Origin: Palsa-892 sp035295845
GTDB taxonomy: Bacteria > Pseudomonadota > Alphaproteobacteria > Rhizobiales > Xanthobacteraceae
DNA length: 64,000 bases
Reading direction: 5' to 3'
Assembly: GCA_035295845.1 (NCBI GenBank)
Contig: DATGIF010000026.1
Span: forward strand, 9,732-73,731
Shown: positions 8,000 through 15,864 of the stretch, piece by piece
How positions within the stretch are numbered: position 1 is the first letter of the stretch
How the letters are laid out: each line of letters begins with the position of its first letter
Program-made: the position numbers and the translations under genes
The notes under the pieces: generated by a model
What the model was told of the DNA's origin: nothing
Seen by the model: the letters and a program-made list of their open reading frames with translations, nothing else
Databases searched by the model: none

Positions 8000-8662
8000 A
8001 TGCCGAGAAATCCCTTCACCGACATCTGGCAGTTCCTGACCGGCGCCACCGGCGATTACATGGCGCTCGGCGTCTGGCGCTATTTGTTGATGGCGCTCTT
8101 TCTCGCGTTGATCCTTGCGAGCCTCGTGATCGCCATCCGCAACTGGCGGGACGATCCCGCGCAGCGCACCGCCGTGCACTTTGGCACCTGGTTCGTGCGC
8201 GTATTGATCGGATGCATGTGGTTCGAGGGCATGCTGTGGAAGCTGCCGCTGCCGGTTTCGCCCGGACTGCAATATTGGGTCGAGCAGATGGCGAAGCGCG
8301 CGGCGTTTGAATTTCATCGCGACTTCGTCACGAATTTTATCATCCCGCATCTTTATCTTTTCAATCCGCTGGTGTTCCTGGCGGAGTTCACCTTCGCCGT
8401 CTCGCTGATCCTCGGGCTCGGCGTGCGCCTCGTGAGCGCGGTCGCGATCCTGTTCGTACTGAATTTGTGGCTCGGCATTTATCTTCCCGGCAGCCCCGAG
8501 GAATGGTCGTGGTCCTACATATTCTTGGCCTCGCTCATGTTCCTGTTCTCGCTTTATGCCGCCGGCCGCAGCCTTGGCTTCGATGCGTGGCTTCGCCGCG
8601 AAGTCGCGGCAGTGCGCGACGGTTCGGGGTTCTTCGGTTGGCTGCTGCGGATCGCCGGCTGA
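8000..8662 (+). CDS. DoxX/DoxD-like integral membrane protein
   Basis: The 220-residue protein has about five hydrophobic segments, including Leu-Ile-Gly-Cys-Met-Trp-Phe-Glu-Gly-Met-Leu-Trp-Lys, which resembles the first conserved helix of DoxX/DoxD (thiosulfate:quinone oxidoreductase small subunit-like) proteins. It starts 34 bases after the permease and ends 2 bases before the convergent glycosyltransferase gene. It may be co-transcribed with the transporter. A redox or quinone-linked role for the imported oxyanion is only inference; DoxX proteins as a group are poorly defined. Confidence 0.7.
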   Translation: MPRNPFTDIWQFLTGATGDYMALGVWRYLLMALFLALILASLVIAIRNWRDDPAQRTAVHFGTWFVRVLIGCMWFEGMLWKLPLPVSPGLQYWVEQMAKRAAFEFHRDFVTNFIIPHLYLFNPLVFLAEFTFAVSLILGLGVRLVSAVAILFVLNLWLGIYLPGSPEEWSWSYIFLASLMFLFSLYAAGRSLGFDAWLRREVAAVRDGSGFFGWLLRIAG

Positions 8663-8664
8663 CC

Positions 8665-9405
8665 TCAGCGGCGTTCGCGACGCAACGTTAGCCGCAAAAA
8701 GGTGGCGACGATCGTCCACGCCGCCGCGATTCCGGCGATCAAATTGCCCGACACCTTCGAGACGCCGCCCATGCGGCGTCGTTGCGTGACCGCGATCTCC
8801 GCCATGGGCAGCTTCGCGGCGGCGACCCGCATCTGCATTTCGAGATTCCAGCCATAGGTCGGCTCGCGCATGCCGAGCCGCGCGAGCGCGTCGCGCCGGA
8901 TGGCGCGGAAGGGCGACATGTCGCTGAAGCGCACGCCGTAGACAAGGCGCAACAAGAGACCGGCGAGGCGGCCGGCGACGATCTGCGGGAGCGAAAGGCT
9001 TCCCGGTTCATGGCCGCCGCGGAGGCGCGAGCCGTGCACGAACGCCGCGCGCCCGGTGGCGATCGGCGCGATCAAGTCCGGAATGAATTTTGGGTCGTCG
9101 CTGCCGTCGCCGTCGAGGAACAGCAGGACCGAAGCATCTGGGCGCGCGGCGGCGATGCCGGCCTGTACCGCGCGGCCGTATCCGCGCTTGCGCTCGACGA
9201 CGATGCGGGCGCCGGCCTCCGTCGCGCGTTCGACGGTGCGATCGCGCGAGCCGCCGTCGACGACGATGACTTCGGAAACGCCGGCGGCGAAGACCGCGGC
9301 CACCACCGCCGCGATCGCATCTTCTTCTTCAAGACACGGAATGATCGCGGAAACGATCGGATTGGCCGATGCCATCGAGCCGTCCGCGGTGACCTTTATG
9401 CTCAC
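8665..9405 (-). CDS. family 2 glycosyltransferase, DPM1/dolichol-P-mannose-synthase-like
   Basis: The 246-residue protein has the GT-A start Val-Ser-Ala-Ile-Ile-Pro-Cys-Leu-Glu-Glu-Glu, Val-Val-Asp-Gly-Gly-Ser-Arg-Asp, and the metal-binding Phe-Leu-Asp-Gly-Asp-Gly-Ser-Asp. Asp-Met-Ser-Pro-Phe-Arg-Ala follows, with a C-terminal basic region and one hydrophobic helix. This class transfers a sugar from a nucleotide to a polyprenyl phosphate. The GTG at 9405 overlaps the radical SAM stop by 4 bases (GTGA), matching the coupling style of the operon; ATG 9375 is an alternative. It probably supplies the lipid-linked sugar used by the GT-C protein two genes upstream. Confidence 0.85.
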   Translation of the reverse strand: MSIKVTADGSMASANPIVSAIIPCLEEEDAIAAVVAAVFAAGVSEVIVVDGGSRDRTVERATEAGARIVVERKRGYGRAVQAGIAAARPDASVLLFLDGDGSDDPKFIPDLIAPIATGRAAFVHGSRLRGGHEPGSLSLPQIVAGRLAGLLLRLVYGVRFSDMSPFRAIRRDALARLGMREPTYGWNLEMQMRVAAAKLPMAEIAVTQRRRMGGVSKVSGNLIAGIAAAWTIVATFLRLTLRRERR

Positions 9406-10481
9406 AGGCTCCAGCGCAAGCCGCAATTGGCGCACGCCTTTGGCGGCGTGTCGGAAAGGAGTGCCGCGCGAAACGATTGATAGGCCGGCCCGTTCCAGAT
9501 TTCGCGCAGCGTCTGTTGGGTCGCGTCGCCGAGCGTGTAATGCTCGTAGCCGCGCTGCGAGAACGGCGCGATGCAGCAAGGAAGCGCGCGGCCATTGGCG
9601 GTGATGTACATGAGCGTCCACGGCCGCCGGCACAACGACCAGGGCGATTGGCCCTCGGATTTCTTCAGGCTGATGCCGGGCTCGGATGCCGCTCCCGAGG
9701 CGCTGAAGGCAATGCCGAGCGACCGCGCGAGCCGCTCGGATTCATCGATGTAATGTGATTCCTCGTGCGTCACGCGCTCGAACAGCGCTTGATCCGGCCG
9801 CGCCATGCCGATGGAATTTTCGTCGAAGAAAACGAGGCGCTGGAGATAGACCTCCTTTACGCCGATCTCGGCGGCGACCCGCACAAAAGCCGGCAGCTCC
9901 TTGATCGTCTCCTTCAGGCCGGTGAGCCAGGCCGAGACACGCGGCTTCTCAAAACCCTCTTTTTCCTGCAGCGCGCGGAAGGCGCGCACGTTTTTCAAGA
10001 TCCGGTCGAAATAATTCTTGCCGCGGATTTCTTTGAAGCTCTTGGCGTTGGCGGCGTCGAGCGAGACGCGCAGCTCGTCAAGGTCGGCGGCGATCAGCGC
10101 GCGGCCGTTCCGCTCGTTCAAAACGGTGCCGTTGGTGTTGAAGAGAACGTAGACGCCGCGGTCCTTCAGGTAGCGCACCATCCGCGGCAAGTTCTTCACC
10201 AGCATGGGCTCGCCGACGCCATGCAGTACGGCGCGTACGAGATTGGGCGCCTGGTCCACGATCGAGGTGAACAATTCCCAGCTCATATCGGCGGGCGGCT
10301 CGAGCTCTTCGTAGGTGCGCGGACAGGTCGTGCACAAGAGATTGCAGCGATTGGTGGTCTCGAGATAAAGGCAGAGCGGCTCGCGGCTCGCGATTGCGCT
10401 TGGCGCGCCGGTGACGGATTCGTGGTAGCGGCGCGGGTCGACCTGCGCGAGGGCTTCGTCGCGGCCTAGCGGCTGATTCAT
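9402..10481 (-). CDS. radical SAM/SPASM domain protein
   Basis: The 359-residue protein has the radical SAM cluster at Cys46, Cys50 and Cys53 (Asn-Arg-Cys-Asn-Leu-Leu-Cys-Thr-Thr-Cys). Gly-Val-Gly-Glu-Pro lies in the SAM-binding strand. A SPASM-type C-terminus contains Ser-Leu-Cys-Arg-Arg-Pro, Leu-Pro-Cys-Cys-Ile-Ala-Pro, Glu-Ile-Trp-Asn-Gly and Cys-Ala-Asn-Cys. Its ATG overlaps the stop of the GT-C gene by 4 bases and its stop overlaps the next start, so it is embedded in a glycosyltransferase operon. SPASM proteins modify peptides, sugars or other small molecules; the substrate here is unknown. Confidence 0.88.
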   Translation of the reverse strand: MNQPLGRDEALAQVDPRRYHESVTGAPSAIASREPLCLYLETTNRCNLLCTTCPRTYEELEPPADMSWELFTSIVDQAPNLVRAVLHGVGEPMLVKNLPRMVRYLKDRGVYVLFNTNGTVLNERNGRALIAADLDELRVSLDAANAKSFKEIRGKNYFDRILKNVRAFRALQEKEGFEKPRVSAWLTGLKETIKELPAFVRVAAEIGVKEVYLQRLVFFDENSIGMARPDQALFERVTHEESHYIDESERLARSLGIAFSASGAASEPGISLKKSEGQSPWSLCRRPWTLMYITANGRALPCCIAPFSQRGYEHYTLGDATQQTLREIWNGPAYQSFRAALLSDTPPKACANCGLRWSL

Positions 10482-11821
10482 CGCTGATACTCTCCCGTAT
10501 CGCGCCAGACACGCCATGCCGAATAGGCACAGGTCAGCAAAAACGCGCCATACAAGATCGACTGGCGGGCAATCAACGGAACGAACATGGCGCCACCTAC
10601 TTCCGCATGCAGTAGCGACGCACCGACCGTAAGCACCCATACAGGCGCGCCGCCGACAAGCGCGACAAACGGCGTTGCCGCCAGAAAGTACCAAGGATAG
10701 ATTGGCGACAACAGGAACAACGAAACAAGTAACAGCCTGTTGATGTCCGCGAGCGTTGATTCAACGGATCGCGGCGCGCGAAACGCGGCCATCAGCGCCA
10801 AGATCCCCGTGATCAAAGCCGCAACGGCGATATACAGAATATAATCGCCTGGAAGCCCGCCCACGAGCGCTCGCACGGCGGCAAGGAGCCAGATGCGCTC
10901 GCCGCTATTGAGCCCTTCCTCGGCGAGATAGCCGGTGAGAAATCCGAGCGCGCCTTTGCCGACCGAGAGATACGGCGCATAGCAAACCACGATCACGGCC
11001 AAGCAGATCAGCGGCAGCTTCCAGTCCCACGGCCGCCACAGCGCGGGGAGGGCGGGAAGCGCCAACGGTTTTGCCAATGCGCCAAGCGTGACCACCGCCG
11101 CGCCGCGCAGCGGCTTTTGCGCCAGCGCGAGAAAGATTCCCAGCATCATCAGGGCGACCATCAGCGCATCGACGTGGCCGCTATTGGCGATCTGCCACAA
11201 TGGCAGCGGGTGCCATGCATAAGCCACGAGACGCGTCAGCGGGCGCTGCAGCCGCCGCAGCAACAGCAAGATGATGGCCGCCGTCACGCTCTCGCAGGCA
11301 AGCAAGGCCGCTTTCATCGTGGTGACGTTCTCGCCAAGCCGCGTCACCAGCAGGAAGAACATCTCGGCAACCGGCGGATAGACCGTCACCGCATAGTTGG
11401 CGCGGTTGATGTGGGGATAGATATTCGCGTCGCGAAGGGCGGCGAGCGCCTCATCGGCGGGGACGTAGCGATAGGGATTGACGCCGAACGCCTGCACCTT
11501 GCCGTCCCAAATATAGCGGTAGATATCGCTGGATAGGAGCGGCTCCATGAGCAGGAGAGCGCCGCGCAGCAAGATGGCGACGCCGACGATCAGCCAGATC
11601 GCCTTGACGGACGGCGCGCGCTCCGCGACCGCGGTCGATGCCAACGCCACGAGACCGGTCGCGACCGCGCAGACGATATAGGCAGTGTCGCCATAGATCC
11701 GAAGCGCGAAGGAAGCGAAGAAGGTGAGGGCGACGACTAACGCTCCGAGCAGCGCGAGACAATAAAATCCGTGGGTGGCGGACAAGGCGCAGCTTGGAGC
11801 CGCCGCAGGCGCGCTCCTCAC
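10478..11821 (-). CDS. GT-C (GT87/mannosyltransferase-like) multi-span membrane glycosyltransferase
   Basis: The 447-residue protein has roughly 10-12 hydrophobic helices and a conserved acidic loop near residue 110, Ser-Asp-Ile-Tyr-Arg-Tyr-Ile-Trp-Asp-Gly. Tyr-Pro-Pro-Val follows about 50 residues later. Such loops mark polyprenyl-phosphate-sugar-using GT-C enzymes. The GTG at 11821 overlaps the TIGR04282 gene's stop by 4 bases (GTGA); a longer frame to 12034 lies inside that gene and reads as low-complexity basic sequence. It likely adds a sugar on the periplasmic side using a lipid-linked donor. The acceptor is unknown. Confidence 0.82.
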   Translation of the reverse strand: MRSAPAAAPSCALSATHGFYCLALLGALVVALTFFASFALRIYGDTAYIVCAVATGLVALASTAVAERAPSVKAIWLIVGVAILLRGALLLMEPLLSSDIYRYIWDGKVQAFGVNPYRYVPADEALAALRDANIYPHINRANYAVTVYPPVAEMFFLLVTRLGENVTTMKAALLACESVTAAIILLLLRRLQRPLTRLVAYAWHPLPLWQIANSGHVDALMVALMMLGIFLALAQKPLRGAAVVTLGALAKPLALPALPALWRPWDWKLPLICLAVIVVCYAPYLSVGKGALGFLTGYLAEEGLNSGERIWLLAAVRALVGGLPGDYILYIAVAALITGILALMAAFRAPRSVESTLADINRLLLVSLFLLSPIYPWYFLAATPFVALVGGAPVWVLTVGASLLHAEVGGAMFVPLIARQSILYGAFLLTCAYSAWRVWRDTGEYQR

Positions 11822-12525
11822 TGCGCCGCCCCCGCGAATGATGCGAGCAACGCGCGCGTGGCCGCCGCCGCGCCGCCTGACGTGAATCGGCGCGAGTGCC
11901 CCGCAAGCTCCTCGCGCAGCCAGCCGAAGGATTCCGCGTCGTCGACGTCGTACCACTCTGGCAAGAGGGCAACTTCGAGGTTGATCTGGGAGGCTCGTTT
12001 CATGGTGAGCGGCGTGACTTCGCTCGTGCCCCACGGGATATCCTTGAATAGATGCGGATGGGCAGCCTTCAATCCGATCAGGTAGTAGCCGCCGTCGCTC
12101 GCCGGCCCGAGCACCGCGCGGTCACCGGGCCGGCGCAAGGCTTCGATGGCCTCGGCCAGGAATAAAGCCGGCAAGGTCGGGCTGTCGCTGTTGACGAGGA
12201 GGACGCAATCATGGTGGGCCGCCAGAAGGTCGACCACGGCGCCATGCAGCAAGCTGCCGAAATTTGCATCGGCTTGCAGCATGAGGCCGAACGATGGCGG
12301 CAACGCTTGCCGTAAATCGGCTTCGGCGCCGGCCGGCGCGTAAATTCCGTAGCCCTTGCGGCCGAGGCTTTCGGGCACCGCCTCGATCGCCGCCGCGACG
12401 TCGCGCAGGAAACAGGCGGACAGCGCCGCCGCGCGTTCCGCTCCGATCATCACCGCAAGCCGCGTTTTCGTGTGCCCAGGCCGCGGTGCCTTGCACATGA
12501 TCCCGATTGCCGCCGATGCGTGCAT
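11818..12525 (-). CDS. TIGR04282/DUF2064 family glycosyltransferase-like protein
   Basis: The 235-residue protein has a GT-A/nucleotidyltransferase-like layout. Its N-terminus Gly-Ile-Met-Cys-Lys-Ala-Pro-Arg-Pro-Gly-His-Thr-Lys-Thr-Arg-Leu is typical of the TIGR04282 (DUF2064) family. The metal site is Asn-Ser-Asp-Ser-Pro-Thr-Leu-Pro, followed by Ala-Ser-Asp-Gly-Gly-Tyr-Tyr-Leu-Ile-Gly-Leu. Databases label this family an arsenosugar biosynthesis glycosyltransferase because some members lie near arsenic methylation genes. No arsenic genes are seen here, and selD lies 9 kb away. It heads the four-gene operon running left to 8665. Confidence 0.85.
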   Translation of the reverse strand: MHASAAIGIMCKAPRPGHTKTRLAVMIGAERAAALSACFLRDVAAAIEAVPESLGRKGYGIYAPAGAEADLRQALPPSFGLMLQADANFGSLLHGAVVDLLAAHHDCVLLVNSDSPTLPALFLAEAIEALRRPGDRAVLGPASDGGYYLIGLKAAHPHLFKDIPWGTSEVTPLTMKRASQINLEVALLPEWYDVDDAESFGWLREELAGHSRRFTSGGAAAATRALLASFAGAAQ

Positions 12526-12796
12526 TGCCCGTATCTTCCATTAAGGAAGACCGATGATGCGCGCGAAGACCTCGCTCTATAAAGCCGCGCGAGCGAAAAA
12601 TTTGCGGTTTTCGGCATCAACTTCACGTCAGCGCAACGTTATAACCATGCGCACGGCTCGTGATGGCGGCCGCCGAATCTCTCGATCGAAGCGGCAATTT
12701 CCCTGCAAAATTCCCCGTTAGCAAGGAATGGGCGTTGGAGACCGGTTCGATCAGCTTTGCGGTGCCAGCCGACCGGTCCCCAGCGGGGTCCGTTTT

Positions 12797-13987
12797 TTAG
12801 ATTATCGCCTCGCTTTTTGGCGTACCGATATAGCCCGACATCAAAATCAGGCCGGTCTCAGAATCGCGCAGCGCGAATAAAAAAGGCTTGTCGATCACAA
12901 TCTCATTTTCCTCGATGTGCATTGAGCGCCCCGCGATCATCACGCCGGTCGCGGCAGCGGCCTCGGTGCCTTGTTCGCTTACCTTCAGAAAGAGCCGCTG
13001 CAATATGCTCGTCATGGTAACGGGAAAAGCGGCAAGACCTTCGAACGCGGATGGAGACGCAAGATCATTGGCGAGGTCCTTGGTCTTGAGCGGATCCAGC
13101 AAGTCGGCCTGTTCGGTCGCCGTAAAACTTGGCAGCAGAAGCCGCACAGGACCGGCGGAAAACGCATTGCCGTCGAGCCAATGCGCGACGTCTGCAAATT
13201 CGTCCGCCGCAGCGGGCCGATCGACGGTCGTGATGACCGCAAACGAATAGCGCCTATGCACGTAAGGTAGATCAACCGCCACGAAACGGCCTTCGCGCCG
13301 GAAGGAGCAGACCGTAGCTTGTCGCATCATCGATACTTCGGTTTCGCGATCCAGACTGTAGAAGCGGCGCGGTTTCGTCGCGCCCTTGTCAAAGGGGCTC
13401 TCCCAATCGTCTTTGAAATAGATTGCATTGAGCGCGACCGCGCCCTTCTCGGGCGGGGCGTCGAGTATCGCGGGAATGCGGCCTTTGGTTCGCGTCGAAA
13501 CCCAATCATTGATGCGCTTCATTACCGCGGGATCAGTTACATCACCGATCGTGATTTCCGCGCCGGTCGACTGCATCTTGGCGATGGTCGATTCGACCGG
13601 ATTGATGCGCGGATCGATGATCAGGCCGTTGGCGAGAAGCACTCGCCCTCTATTGTCGTTTAGAATCCCACTGATCACTTGCCGCAGACTTTCAAGAAGG
13701 GCATCACCGCCGTTGCCCTCAAAACCAAGCGAGCGACAAAACGAAGCGTGTAATGGGGTATTGGCGCCGAGATCGATGAGTGAAATTACAGCGGCTAAAC
13801 TTGCTGGTGATATTGTCAGATTGGCCCCGCGCCGCCGCGTCGCGCTGAGGCCCGCCATCAATCGGAACGAAAGCCGCGATTGAGCCGCGAGCGTTTGAGC
13901 GGAAGCGAGTGGCGTTGCAAAGGTTGCTCGCGTTGGATCGATGAGAACGAGCGCGGCGGCACAAGCAAGAAAATCTCTACGGCGCAT
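12797..13987 (-). CDS. exported serpin (serine/cysteine protease inhibitor)
   Basis: The 396-residue length matches the serpin family. The N-terminus Met-Arg-Arg-Arg-Asp-Phe-Leu-Ala-Cys plus a hydrophobic stretch looks like a Tat-type or Sec signal. Core serpin motifs are present: Asn-Leu-Thr-Ile-Ser-Pro-Ala-Ser, Leu-Asn-Ala-Ile-Tyr-Phe-Lys, and near the end Asp-Lys-Pro-Phe-Leu-Phe. The reactive-loop hinge Glu-Gln-Gly-Thr-Glu-Ala-Ala-Ala-Ala-Thr (residues 338-347) is intact, so the protein should be inhibitory. Counting from the hinge puts P1-P1' at Arg354-Ser355, which predicts trypsin-like targets. An exported papain-like peptidase gene lies upstream on the same strand and a subtilisin-like protease 8 kb away. 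Confidence 0.93.
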   Translation of the reverse strand: MRRRDFLACAAALVLIDPTRATFATPLASAQTLAAQSRLSFRLMAGLSATRRRGANLTISPASLAAVISLIDLGANTPLHASFCRSLGFEGNGGDALLESLRQVISGILNDNRGRVLLANGLIIDPRINPVESTIAKMQSTGAEITIGDVTDPAVMKRINDWVSTRTKGRIPAILDAPPEKGAVALNAIYFKDDWESPFDKGATKPRRFYSLDRETEVSMMRQATVCSFRREGRFVAVDLPYVHRRYSFAVITTVDRPAAADEFADVAHWLDGNAFSAGPVRLLLPSFTATEQADLLDPLKTKDLANDLASPSAFEGLAAFPVTMTSILQRLFLKVSEQGTEAAAATGVMIAGRSMHIEENEIVIDKPFLFALRDSETGLILMSGYIGTPKSEAII

Positions 13988-14150
13988 TTGAATTCTCCGT
14001 TCGTGTCGCCGTTGCCATTCGCGCGAACGAAGGAGGCTGATTTCTGGCGCCTCTAAGGCACCGGTATTACTTATTTTTAAGCCGGTTTATTGCCGGCGCG
14101 CGTTTTGTCCGTTGCCTTTGGCAAAAGACGATGAGTCGTCGACTCCAGCC

Positions 14151-14190
14151 TTTCGAAAAACCCGGCCGGCGCGGCGAACGTCGGCCGGGT
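14151..14190 (-). terminator. Rho-independent terminator of the papain-like peptidase gene
   Basis: Read on the minus strand, a 9-bp perfect GC-rich stem (14182-14190 with 14160-14168) and a 13-base loop are followed by TTTTT and CGAAAGG. It begins 12 bases after the peptidase stop codon at 14202. Confidence 0.75.
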
Positions 14191-14201
14191 GTTAACGATG
14201 A

Positions 14202-15065
14202 TTACTGATCTGCTCCGACACGGACGATATAGGCGTCAGTCGCATCGCTCTTGAAAGTCTCGTACGAGAGCCAGAAGCGGCCATGATCGCCCCAATCCGG
14301 TCCCCACGAATTCTGCACGCGAAACGCTTGTTTCGAATCGTCATAGCCGATCAAGACTTCTGCATGTCCGCCGTCCGTGGCTGCATTCGGATTTCGTTTG
14401 TAGACACCGTCAACCTTGCTCTTTTTGGGATCCCCGAACTTGGAGAGATCGTCTGCCGACACCTGCATGCCAAAGACTACAGGGTCGCCGTTCGCGAGCG
14501 ATGTTTTGATCGCGGTAAAGTCGTCGGGGTCGACGAATGCCCAGCCATCAATGCGAAATTTCTTGGCGCGGGACTGCATTTCGAGATCGGGCGGCGGCCC
14601 GCAGGTTTTGTCGTTATACGGCATTTCGGCCGCCGACACGACGCCGCCTTTCAGCGTTTCCAAAGCGATCGAAATCAGCATGCCTCGCTTTGCACAGGGC
14701 ACATTCGGTTGGTCCATGGCGGAGCCGTGGTTAAAGATATAGGCCGGGCTGGGAACGTTTTCGGGTTTTGAAATGTCCGCCTTGGCATTCTTCTTTAGAT
14801 AATAAGACCGCAGCCCGTAGCCCGCAGACCAGGCCACGCAAGCGCCCATGCCGCCCTGATCGCCGATGGGAGGCATGTTCGCCGACAGATCCACTTTCGC
14901 CGGCAATGCCTCACGAAACTTCGGTACGCTGGCTTTGGGAAACGATTTGATTTGATCTCTGGTCGGCGCGATGGCGCCGAGCGTGTGCACAACGGTGTCC
15001 TGGGCCTTGGCGGGCGAAAACGCAAGGAATGCACATAATCCGATCGGCGCAGCAATGATGCGCAT
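14202..15065 (-). CDS. exported papain-like (C1 family) cysteine peptidase
   Basis: The 287-residue protein has a signal peptide (about residues 1-21, ending Ala-Lys-Ala-Gln). It has a papain-type catalytic set: oxyanion Gln70 and nucleophile Cys76 in Asp-Gln-Gly-Gly-Met-Gly-Ala-Cys, His234 in Gly-Gly-His-Ala-Glu-Val-Leu, and Asn252 in Gln-Asn-Ser-Trp-Gly. The short stretch between signal and catalytic Cys leaves little room for a classical propeptide. The usual Cys before the nucleophile (Gln-Cys-Gly-Ser-Cys) is Met here. It is followed by its own terminator and then the serpin gene. Substrate unknown. Confidence 0.9.
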   Translation of the reverse strand: MRIIAAPIGLCAFLAFSPAKAQDTVVHTLGAIAPTRDQIKSFPKASVPKFREALPAKVDLSANMPPIGDQGGMGACVAWSAGYGLRSYYLKKNAKADISKPENVPSPAYIFNHGSAMDQPNVPCAKRGMLISIALETLKGGVVSAAEMPYNDKTCGPPPDLEMQSRAKKFRIDGWAFVDPDDFTAIKTSLANGDPVVFGMQVSADDLSKFGDPKKSKVDGVYKRNPNAATDGGHAEVLIGYDDSKQAFRVQNSWGPDWGDHGRFWLSYETFKSDATDAYIVRVGADQ

Positions 15066-15144
15066 TAAATTCTCCTCTCTATATGAGAGCCATTGTCGGG
15101 GGCGGTTAACCCCGGGCGAGATAATCCTTGTTTACGCCGTGCGA

Positions 15145-15537
15145 TTAACGCTGGTTGAGTTCAGGCTTCACACTCGACCTTTGTACCGCAAGGTCCGCAC
15201 CTGCGTTCGGTGCCTTGAGTTCCTGAAGAACGGCCACCTTGGAAGCAGCGTCCGTCGCCGGGACCTGAACTGCCGCGCGAATGCTTTCCGACAATGTGGA
15301 GGCAGGCGAGTTTGCGTTGCCGCCGGGACCGCCCTTGGTGTTGATATCGTTGCGCTCCAAGCCAGATTTACTCGCGCTGTTAATCGACAGCTGATACTTG
15401 CCAGGAGAATCCCAATTGTTGAGCGCAAGTTCGGCTTTTGGAACGGGGAGATTGGTTGGAGCTGACTGAGCCCATGCGCCTGCGGTCCAGCAGCAGAGCG
15501 TGGCGGGCACGATGAAAAGAAATGCGTTATTTCGCAT
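15145..15537 (-). CDS. secreted hypothetical protein (130 aa)
   Basis: I do not recognise this family. The product has a signal peptide (Met-Arg-Asn-Asn-Ala-Phe, hydrophobic core, Ala-Trp-Ala-Gln) and a mature part rich in Ala, Ser, Asn and Lys with no cysteine. ATG 15537 is chosen because AAGGA lies 8 bases upstream; ATG 15552 is a longer alternative. It lies 79 bases upstream of the C1 peptidase gene in the same direction, so the two may share transcription. A helper or inhibitor role for the peptidase is possible but not shown. Confidence 0.65.
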   Translation of the reverse strand: MRNNAFLFIVPATLCCWTAGAWAQSAPTNLPVPKAELALNNWDSPGKYQLSINSASKSGLERNDINTKGGPGGNANSPASTLSESIRAAVQVPATDAASKVAVLQELKAPNAGADLAVQRSSVKPELNQR

Positions 15538-15864
15538 GACAGGTTCCTTCATGGGATCGCACCCTGTTCGTAGTTTGCGCCCAATTCCGGCAATTCAGCG
15601 GAGCCAGCATAGCGCCAGACGATTTTTAATGTGAAGTCTTATCAAGGTCGAGCCCCCCTAACTTCGAGCAGCCGGTGCGGCGAACTGTCGTGGAACGATA
15701 AAGAGGGCGGGTATTACAGATGGCCAAACCTTCTTGCCAGTGCCCGTAAATTGCGTTCAACTGTCGCCGTCCTTGTTACAAAGGCCAAGACTCTTCTGGC
15801 GGATACACTTAGCTTATCTCCACAACCTCGGCGTCAACCCCGTAATGTTCGGAATGAAAAGCTC
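15538..15864. other. intergenic region between divergent genes
   Basis: About 330 bases separate the secreted hypothetical (minus) from the YbjN-like gene (plus). It should hold both promoters. An open frame runs from 15631 into the YbjN-like gene but lacks a ribosome-binding site and reads as basic low-complexity sequence. I see no RNA gene or clear operator. Confidence 0.5.

Noticed and set aside
12526..12796. Possible small RNA or gene between the TIGR04282 operon and the serpin gene
   Set aside because: No convincing frame, promoter or terminator; the CCCC-AGC-GGGG hairpin followed by T bases at about 12778-12800 has only a 4-bp stem and no gene to serve.
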